64,000 nucleotides of DNA from Clostridia bacterium (lineage in GTDB: Bacteria > Bacillota > Clostridia > Monoglobales > Monoglobaceae). Where the stretch lies: assembly GCA_017397725.1 (NCBI GenBank), contig JAFQIA010000023.1, positions 1 to 64,000 of the forward strand, given 5' to 3'. Positions 31,003-40,461 of the stretch are shown here, piece after piece (within the stretch, counting starts at the first letter, position 1; each line of letters begins with the position of its first letter). Made by a program: the position numbers and the translations under genes. Under the pieces are notes generated by a model. It worked only from the letters and a program-made list of their open reading frames with translations. It made no database searches and had not been told where the DNA came from.

Positions 31003-31548
31003 TCAACGCACAACACTCTTTAACTTCTTGATTTCTCCCATTTGTGTCATAAAACACCCGATATGTACCAAGATGGATACTCCGGATATGACAAAGGCTA
31101 TGACAGAAAGACCCTGATGGTGAATCAGATTAAAGAAAAAATAGGATGGTCCCTCCGTAAAAATATCCGGTAAAAAAATCCAAAATATCACATAGCTAAG
31201 ATTCAAAACCCTATTGACCACTTTTAATTTGGGGATTTCTTCTGCATATTTTGCCGCATACAAATTGGTGGTAACCAAAATCATCGGATGCATGACGGGA
31301 ATCAGGGCAAAAATTATAACAAGCCGAAGAAATCCTATATTAAAAACCAAGGAAGCCGTAGAAACCAACATACAAATAACCGATACGACCCATGCTTTTT
31401 TATTTTTGAAAAGTTTGTTCTTTTTGATGAGCTTTGCCATTTTTATGATGCCAAACAGAATCAACCCGAAAACAATCAAAACTTGTAGCACTCGAAAAAC
31501 AATAGACAATGCCCCAAAAATTTCTTCCATCATGAGGTTCATCTCCAT
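31003..31548 (-). CDS. Uncharacterised multi-span membrane protein
   Basis: I do not recognise this 181-residue protein. It has about five hydrophobic spans: near residues 15-33, 47-66, 70-95, 118-135 and 145-165, with basic loops between (KLIKKNKLFKNKKAW). ATG 31548 follows GGGAGG; codons upstream to 31605 are AT-rich and less likely. It ends 20 bp before ispG and may be first in the ispG-polC-TSCPD operon. It is AT-richer than ispG and polC. Confidence 0.6.
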   Translation of the reverse strand: MEMNLMMEEIFGALSIVFRVLQVLIVFGLILFGIIKMAKLIKKNKLFKNKKAWVVSVICMLVSTASLVFNIGFLRLVIIFALIPVMHPMILVTTNLYAAKYAEEIPKLKVVNRVLNLSYVIFWIFLPDIFTEGPSYFFFNLIHHQGLSVIAFVISGVSILVHIGCFMTQMGEIKKLKSVVR

Positions 31549-31687
31549 AGAAACGCCTCCCTCTTCCACTAATAACTCATTATACCATAACGATTTTTCA
31601 ATCACAAGAGAAGAATCAAGAAAAAGTTGACAAAGATTTGAAAAAATGCTATTTTTTAAAGAGATATACCAAAGGGGGCAAATATGG

Positions 31688-32275
31688 ATGCAAACCTACA
31701 TTTTAGCAAGCAAAAATCAGCATAAAGCAGAAGAAATCTCCCAGATTTTAGGAGAAGGCTATACCATCATCACCCAGACTCAGGCAGGGGTGGGAGATAT
31801 TGACGTGGTGGAGGACGGCGCCACCTTTGAAGAAAACGCCGCCAAGAAAGCAGAAACCATTATGCAGGCAACCGGAAAGCCTTGTATCGCCGACGACAGC
31901 GGTCTTTGTGTGGACTACTTAGGCGGTGCGCCGGGCATTTATACTGCCCGCTATGCAGGGGAAAACGCCACCGACGGGGAGAATATTGAAAAACTCCTTA
32001 CTGCCCTTGACGGGGTTCCCACAGAGCAGCGGAGTGCCCAATTTGTCTGTGTGATTGCCCTTGCAGAGCCGGGCAAAGAAACCCGCCTTTTTCGTGGGGA
32101 ATGCCACGGCAAAATCCTCACCGAAAAACGGGGGAAGAGCGGGTTTGGTTATGACCCTGTCTTTTATATCGAGGACTTAAAGCAATCGCTGGCAGAGCTT
32201 CCCGCTGAGGGGAAAAACGCCATCAGTCACCGCTTTGCGGCACTCAATAAACTGGCAAAGGAAACGAGGGAATAA
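31688..32275 (+). CDS. rdgB: Non-canonical purine NTP pyrophosphatase (RdgB/HAM1)
   Basis: This 195-residue protein matches the RdgB/HAM1 family, which hydrolyses ITP, dITP and XTP to keep deaminated bases out of nucleic acids. Motifs are ASKNQHKAEEI, FEENAAKKAE, ADDSGLCVDYLGGAPGIYTARYAG, and KSGFGYDPVF near the C-terminus. ATG 31688 has AAAGGGGG upstream; the longer frame from 31646 is not needed. It precedes tex by 3 bp and they form an operon. It is the first of a long run of mostly plus-strand genes. Confidence 0.95.
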   Translation: MQTYILASKNQHKAEEISQILGEGYTIITQTQAGVGDIDVVEDGATFEENAAKKAETIMQATGKPCIADDSGLCVDYLGGAPGIYTARYAGENATDGENIEKLLTALDGVPTEQRSAQFVCVIALAEPGKETRLFRGECHGKILTEKRGKSGFGYDPVFYIEDLKQSLAELPAEGKNAISHRFAALNKLAKETRE

Positions 32276-32278
32276 CAA

Positions 32279-34435
32279 ATGGAAATCGCAACACAATTAG
32301 CGGAAGAATTAAACTTAAAGCAATGGCAGGTGGACAACACCATCGCCCTGATTGATGAGGGAAACACCATCCCCTTTATTGCCCGTTACCGTAAAGAGGC
32401 AACAGGAGAGCTGAACGATGAAGTTCTGCGTACCTTGGAGGAGCGCCTCCTCTATCTCAGAAATATGCAGGAGCGCAAAGAAGATGTCAAGCGAATCATT
32501 GCAGAGCAGGGCAACCTGACCGAGGAGCTTGCCGCAGCCATTGATGCCTGCCAAAAACTCACCGAGGTGGAGGACCTTTATCGTCCCTACCGCCCCAAGC
32601 GGAAAACCCGTGCCACCGTGGCAAAGGCAAAGGGCTTGGACCCCCTTGCAGATGTCCTTGCCGCACAGGAACAGGACTGTGATATTCTTTCGATTGCAGA
32701 AAGTTATGTAAACCCCGAAAAAGAAGTGGAATCCGTCGAGGATGCCCTGCAGGGTGCCATGGATATCTTGGCAGAGCGGGTTTCTGATAACGCCGATTAC
32801 CGCAAGCGGATCCGGGATATTACTTTCCAATCGGGCATGGTCACCGCCAAGGCGGCAACCGAAGAAGACAGCGTATACCGGATGTATTATGACTTTTCAG
32901 AGCCTTGCACCAAGCTGGCTCCCCATCGTACCCTTGCCATTGACCGTGGGGAAAAAGAAAAAATGCTCTCGGTTTCTATCGAAGCCGACACCGAGAAGAT
33001 TTTAAGCTATCTGCTGCGCAAGGAGTGTAGCAAGGTTCCTGCACCAACCACGGATTATGTAAAGCAAGCAACCGAAGATGCCTACCTGCGTTTGATTGCC
33101 CCCTCCATCGAGCGGGAAATCCGCAACGAGCTGACCGAATTTGCGCAGGAGCAAGCCATTCAGGTGTTCAAGGTAAACCTGAAAAACCTGCTGATGCAGC
33201 CGCCCATTCATCAAAAGGTGGTCATCGGTCTGGACCCGGGCTACCGCACAGGCTGTAAGGTTGCGGTGGTAGACGGCACCGGCAAGGTTTTGGACACCGG
33301 CGTGATTTATGTGACCCATTCCGAGGCACAAAAACAAGCGGCGGCAGAGCTGATCAAAAAACTGATTCAAAAGCATAATGTGGATTTGATTTCCATTGGA
33401 AACGGTACTGCCTCTAAGGAAACCGAGATTTTTGTAGCAGAATTATTAAAGACCATACCGGGTACCAAGGTGCGCTACTTGATTACCAATGAGGCAGGGG
33501 CATCGGTGTATTCTGCATCCAAGCTGGGCGCAGAAGAATTCCCCGATTTTGATGTGACCCGCCGTAGTGCCATCTCCATTGCACGGCGGATTCAGGACCC
33601 TCTGGCAGAATTGGTAAAAATCGAACCAAAAGCCATTGGTGTGGGTCAATATCAGCACGATATGAACCAAAAACGCTTGAGCGAGGCTCTTGGTGGCGTT
33701 GTTGAGGACGCGGTAAACAGTGTCGGCGTGGACTTAAACACCGCCTCGGTACCCCTGCTCACCCATATTTCGGGTATTTCCTCTGCCCTTGCCAAAAACA
33801 TTGTCACTTATCGGGAAACCGAGGGTGCTTTTACCAGCCGCAGTCAGCTGAAAAAGGTGCCCAAGCTGGGTCCCAAGGCATTTGAGCAATGTGCGGGATT
33901 CCTCCGTATTAAGGACGGCAAAAACGTTTTGGACAATACCTCTGTCCATCCCGAAAGCTATCCTGCAGTCAAGGGATTGTTGGAAACCTTAGGATATAGC
34001 CTGAAGGATATTTCGGCGCAGAATATGGCAAAATTGGAGTCTGACGCCAATTCTTATGGTTTCAATAAACTTGCAGAGGAACTCGGGGTAGGTGTACCTA
34101 CCTTAAAAGATATTATGCAGGAGATGCAAAAGCCGGGCCGTGACCCCAGAAGTGAGGTGGAACAACCCCTTCTCAGGAGCGATGTGATGAGTATTGAGGA
34201 CTTAAAAGAGGGTATGGAAATGACCGGAACTGTCCGCAATGTCATTGATTTTGGCGCATTTGTGGATATTGGCGTTCATCAGGACGGCTTGGTGCATATT
34301 TCTCAGCTTTCGGACAAGTATGTGAAGCACCCCATGGATGTGGTTTCTATTGGAGATATTGTCAAGGTTCGTATCTTAGAGGTGGATGTGAAAAAGCAAC
34401 GCATCAGCCTCACAATGAAAGGAATCAAACAGTAA
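32279..34435 (+). CDS. tex: Tex-family S1 RNA-binding transcription accessory protein
   Basis: This 718-residue protein has the Tex layout: an N-terminal helical region (QLAEELNLKQWQVDNTIALIDEGNTIPFIARYRKE), a YqgF-like domain (VIGLDPGYRTGCKVAVVD near 320), helix-hairpin-helix motifs (GVDLNTASVPLLTHISGIS), and a C-terminal S1 domain (EGMEMTGTVRNVIDFGAFVDIGVHQDGLVHISQL). Tex binds nucleic acid and associates with RNA polymerase; its exact role is unsettled. It begins 3 bp after rdgB with a weak GAGGGAA binding site. Confidence 0.95.
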   Translation: MEIATQLAEELNLKQWQVDNTIALIDEGNTIPFIARYRKEATGELNDEVLRTLEERLLYLRNMQERKEDVKRIIAEQGNLTEELAAAIDACQKLTEVEDLYRPYRPKRKTRATVAKAKGLDPLADVLAAQEQDCDILSIAESYVNPEKEVESVEDALQGAMDILAERVSDNADYRKRIRDITFQSGMVTAKAATEEDSVYRMYYDFSEPCTKLAPHRTLAIDRGEKEKMLSVSIEADTEKILSYLLRKECSKVPAPTTDYVKQATEDAYLRLIAPSIEREIRNELTEFAQEQAIQVFKVNLKNLLMQPPIHQKVVIGLDPGYRTGCKVAVVDGTGKVLDTGVIYVTHSEAQKQAAAELIKKLIQKHNVDLISIGNGTASKETEIFVAELLKTIPGTKVRYLITNEAGASVYSASKLGAEEFPDFDVTRRSAISIARRIQDPLAELVKIEPKAIGVGQYQHDMNQKRLSEALGGVVEDAVNSVGVDLNTASVPLLTHISGISSALAKNIVTYRETEGAFTSRSQLKKVPKLGPKAFEQCAGFLRIKDGKNVLDNTSVHPESYPAVKGLLETLGYSLKDISAQNMAKLESDANSYGFNKLAEELGVGVPTLKDIMQEMQKPGRDPRSEVEQPLLRSDVMSIEDLKEGMEMTGTVRNVIDFGAFVDIGVHQDGLVHISQLSDKYVKHPMDVVSIGDIVKVRILEVDVKKQRISLTMKGIKQ

Positions 34436-34465
34436 TTTCCATTTTTTGACATAAGGAGTTTGACC

Positions 34466-35800
34466 ATGACAAAATTTTATAAAAATTTCTTTCTTTTGAT
34501 GATTCCCATGGCGCTGAAAGAGCTGATTGCCTCTTTGGTGAATCTGGTGGACACCGTAATGGTGGGACAGCTTGGAGAATCCGCCATTGCGGCGGTGGGA
34601 ATCGGGAATCAGGTATACTTTCTTTATACCGTCTTTCTCTTTGGAATCTGTTGCGGTGCAAGCGTCTTTTCTTCCCAATTCTGGGGGCTTGGGGACGTGA
34701 AACAAATGCGGAAGATTCTAGGCTTGAGCCTTCATCTTTCGGTAATTTTGTCTGCCATTTTTGTCTTTGCTGCGTTGGTGTTCCCGAAACAGATTTTTCA
34801 GGCGTTTCGGGCAGATGCCGCCACCATGGAGGTTGGAATTACCTATTTAAGAATCGTTTCTATCGGTTATCTTTTTACCGCCATTACCACCGCCTTTGAT
34901 TTTAGCGTTTGCTCCAGCGAAAATGCGGGACTTCCTTTTCTGGTGCGGGTTATCGGCCTTGTAGTGAATGTGGTTCTTAATTGGATTTTGATTTTTGGAC
35001 ACTTGGGTGTCCCTGCTTTAGGGGTAACAGGTGCGGCGATTGCTACGGTAATTGCCCGTATTGCTGAATTTGTGGTAATGCTCTCGGTGGTTTACAGCAA
35101 AAAGATGATTCAGGCGGCAAAATGGAAGGAGCTTTCCTCCATTTCTAAGGATTTGGTGGTTCGATTCTTCAAAACCTCTTCCCCTGTTATCTTTAATGAA
35201 ATGATGTGGTCCTTGGGTATCTTCCTCTATTCTTGGGTTTTTGCCCAAATCAGTCCTGAGGCTATGGTAATCATCACTATTGTCCAGAATATTGAGCGTT
35301 TATTACTGGTATTTTTCCACGGCAGCGGCAACGCAGGCGGTGTTTTGATTGGAAAAGCGGTGGGCGCAGGACATTATGAAGATGCTTATCTTTATACCAA
35401 ACGCTTACTTGTGCTTTTGAGTATTACCTCTGCCATCCTTTCGGTGGTATTTATCTTTGCAAGACCGCTGATTTTGATGCCCTATGACGTTTCTCCTGAG
35501 GTTTACAGCCAATGTATGAACCTTTTGATTGTCATTATTATTATGATGAATATCAAATCTCTCACATTTTTATTGATTGTCGGTGCCTTCCGCAACGGCG
35601 GTGATACCAAAACGGCAATGCAGATTGATATCAGTTGTGTCTGGCTGGTGGGACTTCCTATGGTTTTGCTTGGCGCGTTTGTGTTAAGACTTCCCTTACT
35701 CATCTGCTATGCAATGATGTGTATGGAAGAGGTTGTGAAGATTTTCGTTTGTATCCGCCATTTTCTAACAAAAAAATGGATTCAAAATGTAGTTTCATAG
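34466..35800 (+). CDS. MATE family efflux transporter
   Basis: This 444-residue membrane protein has about twelve spans in two homologous halves. The first repeat begins MTKFYKNFFLLMIPMALKEL with NLVDTVMVGQLGESAIAAVG, typical of the MATE family (NorM/DinF branch), which exports cationic drugs or metabolites using Na+ or H+ gradients. ATG 34466 has AAGGAG 7 nt upstream. It is monocistronic; its terminator (35841-35880) contains a parS site. Substrate unknown. Confidence 0.92.
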   Translation: MTKFYKNFFLLMIPMALKELIASLVNLVDTVMVGQLGESAIAAVGIGNQVYFLYTVFLFGICCGASVFSSQFWGLGDVKQMRKILGLSLHLSVILSAIFVFAALVFPKQIFQAFRADAATMEVGITYLRIVSIGYLFTAITTAFDFSVCSSENAGLPFLVRVIGLVVNVVLNWILIFGHLGVPALGVTGAAIATVIARIAEFVVMLSVVYSKKMIQAAKWKELSSISKDLVVRFFKTSSPVIFNEMMWSLGIFLYSWVFAQISPEAMVIITIVQNIERLLLVFFHGSGNAGGVLIGKAVGAGHYEDAYLYTKRLLVLLSITSAILSVVFIFARPLILMPYDVSPEVYSQCMNLLIVIIIMMNIKSLTFLLIVGAFRNGGDTKTAMQIDISCVWLVGLPMVLLGAFVLRLPLLICYAMMCMEEVVKIFVCIRHFLTKKWIQNVVS

Positions 35801-35803
35801 TGA

Positions 35804-35819
35804 TGTTTCACGTGAAACA
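35804..35819. promoter_or_regulatory. parS centromere site 1
   Basis: TGTTTCACGTGAAACA is a perfect 16-bp palindrome and an exact match to the consensus parS bound by ParB/Spo0J. It lies about 140 bp upstream of soj-parB. Confidence 0.95.
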
Positions 35820-35840
35820 ATAAAAAATATTGTAAAACAT

Positions 35841-35880
35841 AACCCAAAATTGTTTCATGTGAAACATTTTTGGGTTTTTT
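35841..35880 (+). terminator. Terminator of the MATE gene, built around parS site 2
   Basis: AACCCAAAA and TTTTTGGGTT pair around the parS palindrome, which itself extends the stem; a T6 run follows. One sequence therefore appears to be both a transcription terminator and a ParB loading site. Confidence 0.8.
35851..35866. promoter_or_regulatory. parS centromere site 2
   Basis: TGTTTCATGTGAAACA differs from the consensus parS only at one central base and lies 32 bp downstream of site 1. Confidence 0.85.
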
Positions 35881-35956
35881 CTTAGAAAACCTTTGATTTT
35901 TTCTTCTGTCTGTGATACAATAAGGAAAATGAACTCTTTCATTTTTGGAGGAAATT

Positions 35957-36736
35957 ATGGAAAAAATTATTGCAATTGCAAATCAGAAAGGCGGTGTAGG
36001 AAAAACCACCACCGCCATTAACTTAAGCGCTTGCCTTGCCAAGCGGGGAAAAAAGGTTTTGATTATTGACAGCGACCCGCAAGGAAACACCTCCAGCGGT
36101 CTCGGTATTGACGGAAAAAACGCAGAGCTTTCCACTTACGATTGTTTGGTGAATGAAGTACCAATGCAGGATGTTATGGTAGAAACTGCATACAAAAACC
36201 TGTTTCTTTGTCCGGGTAACATCAATCTTGCAGGAGCAGAACTGGAGCTTGTGGATGCAGAAAACCGAGAATATCGCTTAAAAGCGGCACTTTCTAATGT
36301 GAAAGATTCCTTTGATTTTATTTTTATTGATTGTCCACCCTCTTTGGGATTGATTACCCTCAATGCCTTTGGGGCAGCCGACAGTGTATTGATTCCCATT
36401 CAATGTGAATATTACGCATTGGAGGGCTTGGCACAGCTGACCCACACCATTAAAATGGTAAAACAGGGACTCAACCCTGATTTGAAGATTGAGGGAATTT
36501 TGCTTACGATGTTTGATTCCCGTACCAATCTTTCGGTTCAGGTAGCAGAAGAGGTCAGAAAATACTTTGCGGCAACGGTTTATAAGACCGTAATCCCGCG
36601 GAATGTAAGGCTTTCTGAGGCACCCAGTTATGGTATGCCTATCCTCTCTTTTGACAAAAATTCTAAGGGTGCCGAGTGTTATAAAAAGCTGGCATCTGAG
36701 GTAATTCGTATGAATTCAGCAAAGGAAGTGAAATAA
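35957..36736 (+). CDS. soj: ParA-family ATPase Soj
   Basis: This 259-residue protein has the deviant Walker A of ParA proteins (ANQKGGVGKTTTAINL), the switch region DSDPQGNTSSG, and FIDCPPSLGLITLNA as Walker B. With ParB and parS it segregates replication origins, and in Bacillus it also regulates DnaA. ATG 35957 with GGAGG 6 nt upstream is preferred to the ATG at 35945. Its stop codon overlaps the parB start (TAATG). Confidence 0.97.
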   Translation: MEKIIAIANQKGGVGKTTTAINLSACLAKRGKKVLIIDSDPQGNTSSGLGIDGKNAELSTYDCLVNEVPMQDVMVETAYKNLFLCPGNINLAGAELELVDAENREYRLKAALSNVKDSFDFIFIDCPPSLGLITLNAFGAADSVLIPIQCEYYALEGLAQLTHTIKMVKQGLNPDLKIEGILLTMFDSRTNLSVQVAEEVRKYFAATVYKTVIPRNVRLSEAPSYGMPILSFDKNSKGAECYKKLASEVIRMNSAKEVK

Positions 36737-37635
36737 TGGCAGAAAAAAAGAAAAAACCTATGGGCAAAGGTCTTGGTATTCTTTTCAATGATATCAATGA
36801 AGAACGGGATATTTTGAAAGAAATTGATTCTATTGGAAAATCAGATGGCGATGCGGTGGTTATCTTAAAAACTGTAGATGTAGAGCCAAACAAAGACCAG
36901 CCAAGAAAGCATTTTGATCAGGAAAAGTTGGAGGCGCTGAGCAATTCTATTAAGGAACACGGGGTGATTCAGCCGATTCTGGTCACTCCCACCCAAAGCG
37001 GAACCTATAAAATCGTTGCAGGAGAACGCCGTTGGAGAGCCGCAAAAATGGCAGGTATCAAAGAAGTTCCTTGTATCATCAGAAATTTTGAGACCCAACA
37101 GGTAATGGAGCTTGCCTTGGTGGAAAATCTGCAGCGTGAAGACTTGAACCCCATGGAAGAGGCAGAAGGCTACCAAACATTGATGGATACTTTCTCCTTT
37201 ACCCAGGAGGAAATCAGCCAGAGAGTAGGCAAAAGCCGCAGTGCTGTTGCCAACGCATTGCGCCTGAATAATCTCTCAAAAGAAGTGAAAAAGCTGGTGA
37301 TTGACGGCAGTCTTTCCCAAGGCCACGCAAGAACATTGCTTGGCATCAGTGATGAAAAAGAGCAGCTGGATTTGGCAATCCGAATTATCAATGAGGGACT
37401 GAATGTGCGCCAGACCGAAACCTTGGTTTCTCTCCGCACCAATTCCAAAAAAGCAACATCAAAAAAGGCAATCAGTCCTTTGATGGCAAAATTCTACAAA
37501 GAGGTAGAAAATACCCTCTCCTCAAAATTAGGCACCAAAGTGAAAATTCACGAGGGAGCAAAAAAAGGAAAAATTGAAATTGAATATTACAGTAAGGATG
37601 ATTTGGAACGGATTTTATTCGAATTAAAATCATAA
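36736..37635 (+). CDS. parB: Chromosome partitioning protein ParB/Spo0J
   Basis: This 299-residue protein has the CTPase domain (GERRWRAAKMAGIKEVPCI and ENLQREDLNPMEEAEGY), a central helix-turn-helix (FTQEEISQRVGKSRSAVANALRL) and a basic C-terminal dimer domain. It loads at parS (two sites lie ~0.9 kb upstream) and spreads as a CTP-dependent clamp to organise the origin region. It is translationally coupled to soj. The Noc-like protein at 6.5 kb is its paralogue. Confidence 0.97.
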   Translation: MAEKKKKPMGKGLGILFNDINEERDILKEIDSIGKSDGDAVVILKTVDVEPNKDQPRKHFDQEKLEALSNSIKEHGVIQPILVTPTQSGTYKIVAGERRWRAAKMAGIKEVPCIIRNFETQQVMELALVENLQREDLNPMEEAEGYQTLMDTFSFTQEEISQRVGKSRSAVANALRLNNLSKEVKKLVIDGSLSQGHARTLLGISDEKEQLDLAIRIINEGLNVRQTETLVSLRTNSKKATSKKAISPLMAKFYKEVENTLSSKLGTKVKIHEGAKKGKIEIEYYSKDDLERILFELKS

Positions 37636-37777
37636 TTACCAAAAAATGGAAGTAAATTTTTCTATCTTAAATTACAATTTTACTTATTCTTAATGAAGTT
37701 ATATTAAATCATTAAAATCACGCTTAAAACTTAAAAATAAGCTTCTGGTGACTATTATAAAATAAGGAGAGATTTTT

Positions 37778-38185
37778 TTGACAGAAAAAAAGAAACGAAT
37801 CAAAAATTTAAGCACTTATGTTGTGTGTATGATTCTTACCGTAGTCATTTTAATTATTTTTGCAGCCATGGCAGACAATCGGGAATCTCAATTTGAAAAT
37901 CAACTTCAGGAAAAAGAAAAAATAAATATGAGTATTCAAAATCAGATTGTCACCCTGACCGATGAAAATTATACGTTGAAAAAAGAACAAGAATCGTTAC
38001 ACACACAATTACAGAAACAAGAAAAAAAGATTGCTTTTTTAAATACCGTCAACGAGGTATTATCCTTGCATACCAAAAAAGAAGAGAAAGAGGCAAAAGC
38101 ACTTTTTGAGTCTATCAATACCAATGAGATGGATGAAGAGATCAAAGCGGAATATCAAAAACTGAAAGAACTATTAAACTACTAA
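37778..38185 (+). CDS. Single-span coiled-coil protein of unknown function
   Basis: This 135-residue protein begins with a TTG codon preceded by AAGGAG. It has a short basic N-terminus (KKKRIKN), one membrane span at about residues 13-31, then a long coiled coil (about 36-95) and a short helical tail (MDEEIKAEYQKLKELL). This is the size and shape of bitopic division or wall-associated coiled-coil proteins, but no family is recognised. It lies between parB and serS, 18 bp before serS. The 140-bp gap upstream is very AT-rich. Confidence 0.7.
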   Translation: MTEKKKRIKNLSTYVVCMILTVVILIIFAAMADNRESQFENQLQEKEKINMSIQNQIVTLTDENYTLKKEQESLHTQLQKQEKKIAFLNTVNEVLSLHTKKEEKEAKALFESINTNEMDEEIKAEYQKLKELLNY

Positions 38186-38203
38186 AGAAAGGACAAAAGA
38201 ACA

Positions 38204-39475
38204 ATGATTGATTTGAAATTACTCAGAACCGAACCGGAAAAGGTTATCAAAGCCCTCAGCAGAAGAAAGGAAGTTGTGGATTTAGACGGACTTCTGGCTT
38301 TGGATAAAGAAAAGAGAGAGATTTTATTTGAGGCAGAACAGAAAAAAGCAGAGCAGAATGCGGTTTCTAAAAAAATTCCTGCCATGAAAAAAGCAGGAGA
38401 GGACACCACACCCGTATTTGCAGAAATGAAAAAGCTTTCGGATGAAATCAAAGAATATGATGAAAAATTAAGAGAAATCGATGAAAAAATGACCGCCATT
38501 GCATACACCATCCCCAATCTTCCCAACGAAACTGTTCCGGATGGAGATACCGATGAGGATAATATTGAAATCCGTCGGTTTATGGAGCCTACCCAGTTTG
38601 ATTTTGAACCCAAAGCACATTGGGATTTGGGTAAGGATTTGGGTATTTTGGACCCCGAAACCGCTGCAAAAATTACCGGTACCCGTTTTACCGTTTACAG
38701 CGACAAGGGTGCACGCTTAGAAAGAGCGATTATGAACTTTTTCTTGGATTTGCATACCGAAAAACACGGCTACAAAGAAATTTTCCCGCCCTTTATGGTA
38801 CACCGCAACAGTATGATCGGCACCGGTCAGCTCCCCAAATTTGAAGAGGATGCATTCAAAGTAGCAAACACCGATTATTTCTTGGTTCCCACCGCAGAGG
38901 TTCCGGTAACCAATATGCATCGGGATGAAATCTTAAACGGTGAGGATTTACCCTTAAAGTATTGTGCATACACCGCTTGTTTCCGTGCAGAGGCAGGTTC
39001 TGCCGGCCGTGATACCCGTGGTTTGATTCGTCAGCATCAGTTTAACAAGGTAGAGCTTGTGAAGTTCACCAAGCCGGAAGATTCTTATCAAGAATTGGAA
39101 AAACTGGTTGCAGATGCAGAGGATGTACTCAAGCTGTTGAAATTACCTTATCGTGTGGTAAAAATCTGTATCGGCGATTTGGGATTCACCGCTGCAATGA
39201 AGTATGATATTGAAGTATGGATGCCCAGTTACAACCGATTTGTGGAGATTTCCTCCTGCAGTAACTTTGAAGATTTCCAAGCTCGTCGTGCCAATATTCG
39301 TTATAAAAATTCAGTCAAAGAAAAGGCACAGCTGGTACACACCTTAAATGGTTCCGGTGTTGCTATTGGAAGAACCACCGCTGCGATTTTGGAAAATTAT
39401 CAAAATGCAGATGGTAGTATCACCGTTCCGGAAATCTTAAGACCTTATATGGGTGGTTTAGAAGTAATTAAATAA
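38204..39475 (+). CDS. serS: Seryl-tRNA synthetase
   Basis: This 423-residue class II synthetase has the N-terminal coiled-coil arm (about 25-105) that grips the long variable arm of tRNA-Ser. The catalytic core has class II motif 2 ([22 protein letters not shown]) and motif 3 ([19 protein letters not shown]). It charges tRNA-Ser with serine. A tRNA-Ser(GGA) gene lies at 3953. No T-box leader is visible upstream. In Bacillus and many Clostridia serS also lies not far from the replication origin. Confidence 0.97.
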   Translation: MIDLKLLRTEPEKVIKALSRRKEVVDLDGLLALDKEKREILFEAEQKKAEQNAVSKKIPAMKKAGEDTTPVFAEMKKLSDEIKEYDEKLREIDEKMTAIAYTIPNLPNETVPDGDTDEDNIEIRRFMEPTQFDFEPKAHWDLGKDLGILDPETAAKITGTRFTVYSDKGARLERAIMNFFLDLHTEKHGYKEIFPPFMVHRNSMIGTGQLPKFEEDAFKVANTDYFLVPTAEVPVTNMHRDEILNGEDLPLKYCAYTACFRAEAGSAGRDTRGLIRQHQFNKVELVKFTKPEDSYQELEKLVADAEDVLKLLKLPYRVVKICIGDLGFTAAMKYDIEVWMPSYNRFVEISSCSNFEDFQARRANIRYKNSVKEKAQLVHTLNGSGVAIGRTTAAILENYQNADGSITVPEILRPYMGGLEVIK

Positions 39476-39486
39476 AAAGTTCTTAT

Positions 39487-39526
39487 AAAAAAAGAGTGTC
39501 TTAGCGATGGCTAAGGCACTTTTTTT
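39487..39526 (+). terminator. Terminator of serS
   Basis: AGTGTCTTAGC/GGCTAAGGCACT imperfect hairpin with loop GAT, followed by T7. Confidence 0.8.
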
Positions 39527-39717
39527 ATTTATATCTATAATATATATACTTATAGTTGTTGTCGTTGCTGTTGGGGCGTTGATAGTGTGGAAAACTCTGA
39601 TTTTTGTTGGAACCATAAGAAAAATCGGTGGGCAAAAAGGATAGAATAACCGGTTCCCGCTTTCCACAGTTTCCCCATAGGGGAGATAAGAAAAAAATTA
39701 TCCACACCCTGTCCACA
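39521..39717. other. AT-rich stretch with DnaA-box-like cluster (candidate origin-type site)
   Basis: An AT-only-like segment (39521-39556) is followed within 160 bp by an exact DnaA box TTATCCACA (39698-39706), TGTGGAAAA (39586-39594, one mismatch on the other strand), CTTTCCACA (39660-39668) and CTGTCCACA (39709-39717). No gene is seen here. Nearby parS sites and the strand switch of genes support an origin-proximal setting, but dnaA is not in the window. Confidence 0.4.
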
Positions 39718-39736
39718 GGGGAAAAGAAGAATTGTG

Positions 39737-40270
39737 TTAAAAGTTTTTTAATTCTTCAAAAAAAGCATCCTCACCTTGTTCAGAGAGAATCGTCAAAAAA
39801 GATTCAATGGTTTGAGAGGTTTCAGGGTTGATACTGCGGCGGTCCTTGCCTCTTAAAAAGTAGGAAAGCGGATGTTGATTATTATAATTTTTTCCCTGAT
39901 AAATCTTACTTGCCGCCACTCGGTCACAAAGCAGCTCCTTCAAAAATCGTTTGGGCATAGGAATGGGAATCACCTTTCCCGCCTCTTTGCTGTAATCGGT
40001 CCAGTATTCAAAATGATGGCGGTTTCTGCCCTTGTGATGAAGCCACGCAGGGGAATATCCAAAAATTTCCCGTTCTTTTTCATTGGGACTTTTGGTTCCG
40101 TCAGTATAATAGGTGGCACCGGCAAGAAATTCTTTCGGACTATACTTGGAAAGGTCGTGAAACAGACCCTGCCAAAGAATCCCCGCTTTATTACAGTGCT
40201 TGATCACCAGATGCCGATGGCGGGTAATGGTAATAAAATGAAAATATGCTTTTTTTAAGGATGGTTTCAT
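39737..40270 (-). CDS. DUF5662 family protein
   Basis: This 177-residue protein fits the DUF5662 family: HRHLVIKHCNKAGILWQGLFHDLSKYSP, AWLHHKGRNRHHFEYWTDY, then CDRVAASKIYQGKNYNNQHPLSYF. The conserved H...HD and HH residues resemble a metal-dependent HD-type phosphohydrolase site, but no activity is known to me. The second of two adjacent ATG codons (40270) is better spaced from GAGGG. It is transcribed towards serS as a single gene. Confidence 0.85.
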   Translation of the reverse strand: MKPSLKKAYFHFITITRHRHLVIKHCNKAGILWQGLFHDLSKYSPKEFLAGATYYTDGTKSPNEKEREIFGYSPAWLHHKGRNRHHFEYWTDYSKEAGKVIPIPMPKRFLKELLCDRVAASKIYQGKNYNNQHPLSYFLRGKDRRSINPETSQTIESFLTILSEQGEDAFFEELKNF

Positions 40271-40374
40271 CATTGTTCCCTCTTTTCCTTTCTCATTCTA
40301 ACATAAAAATTGGAAAGAAACAATGGCGATTTTTGTAACAAAATTGAATTTTTCAGAAAGTTCTGTAGAAGTTA

Positions 40375-40403
40375 TTGACAGGGATAATAAAATGGTGTAA
40401 AAT
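40375..40403 (+). promoter_or_regulatory. Promoter of mreB-fabZ
   Basis: Consensus TTGACA (40375-40380), 17 bp, TAAAAT (40398-40403). Confidence 0.7.
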
Positions 40404-40461
40404 ACCTTTTGTAACATTTTTGTAACAAAATTGTAATATTAAATACAAGGAAGGAATTCAT

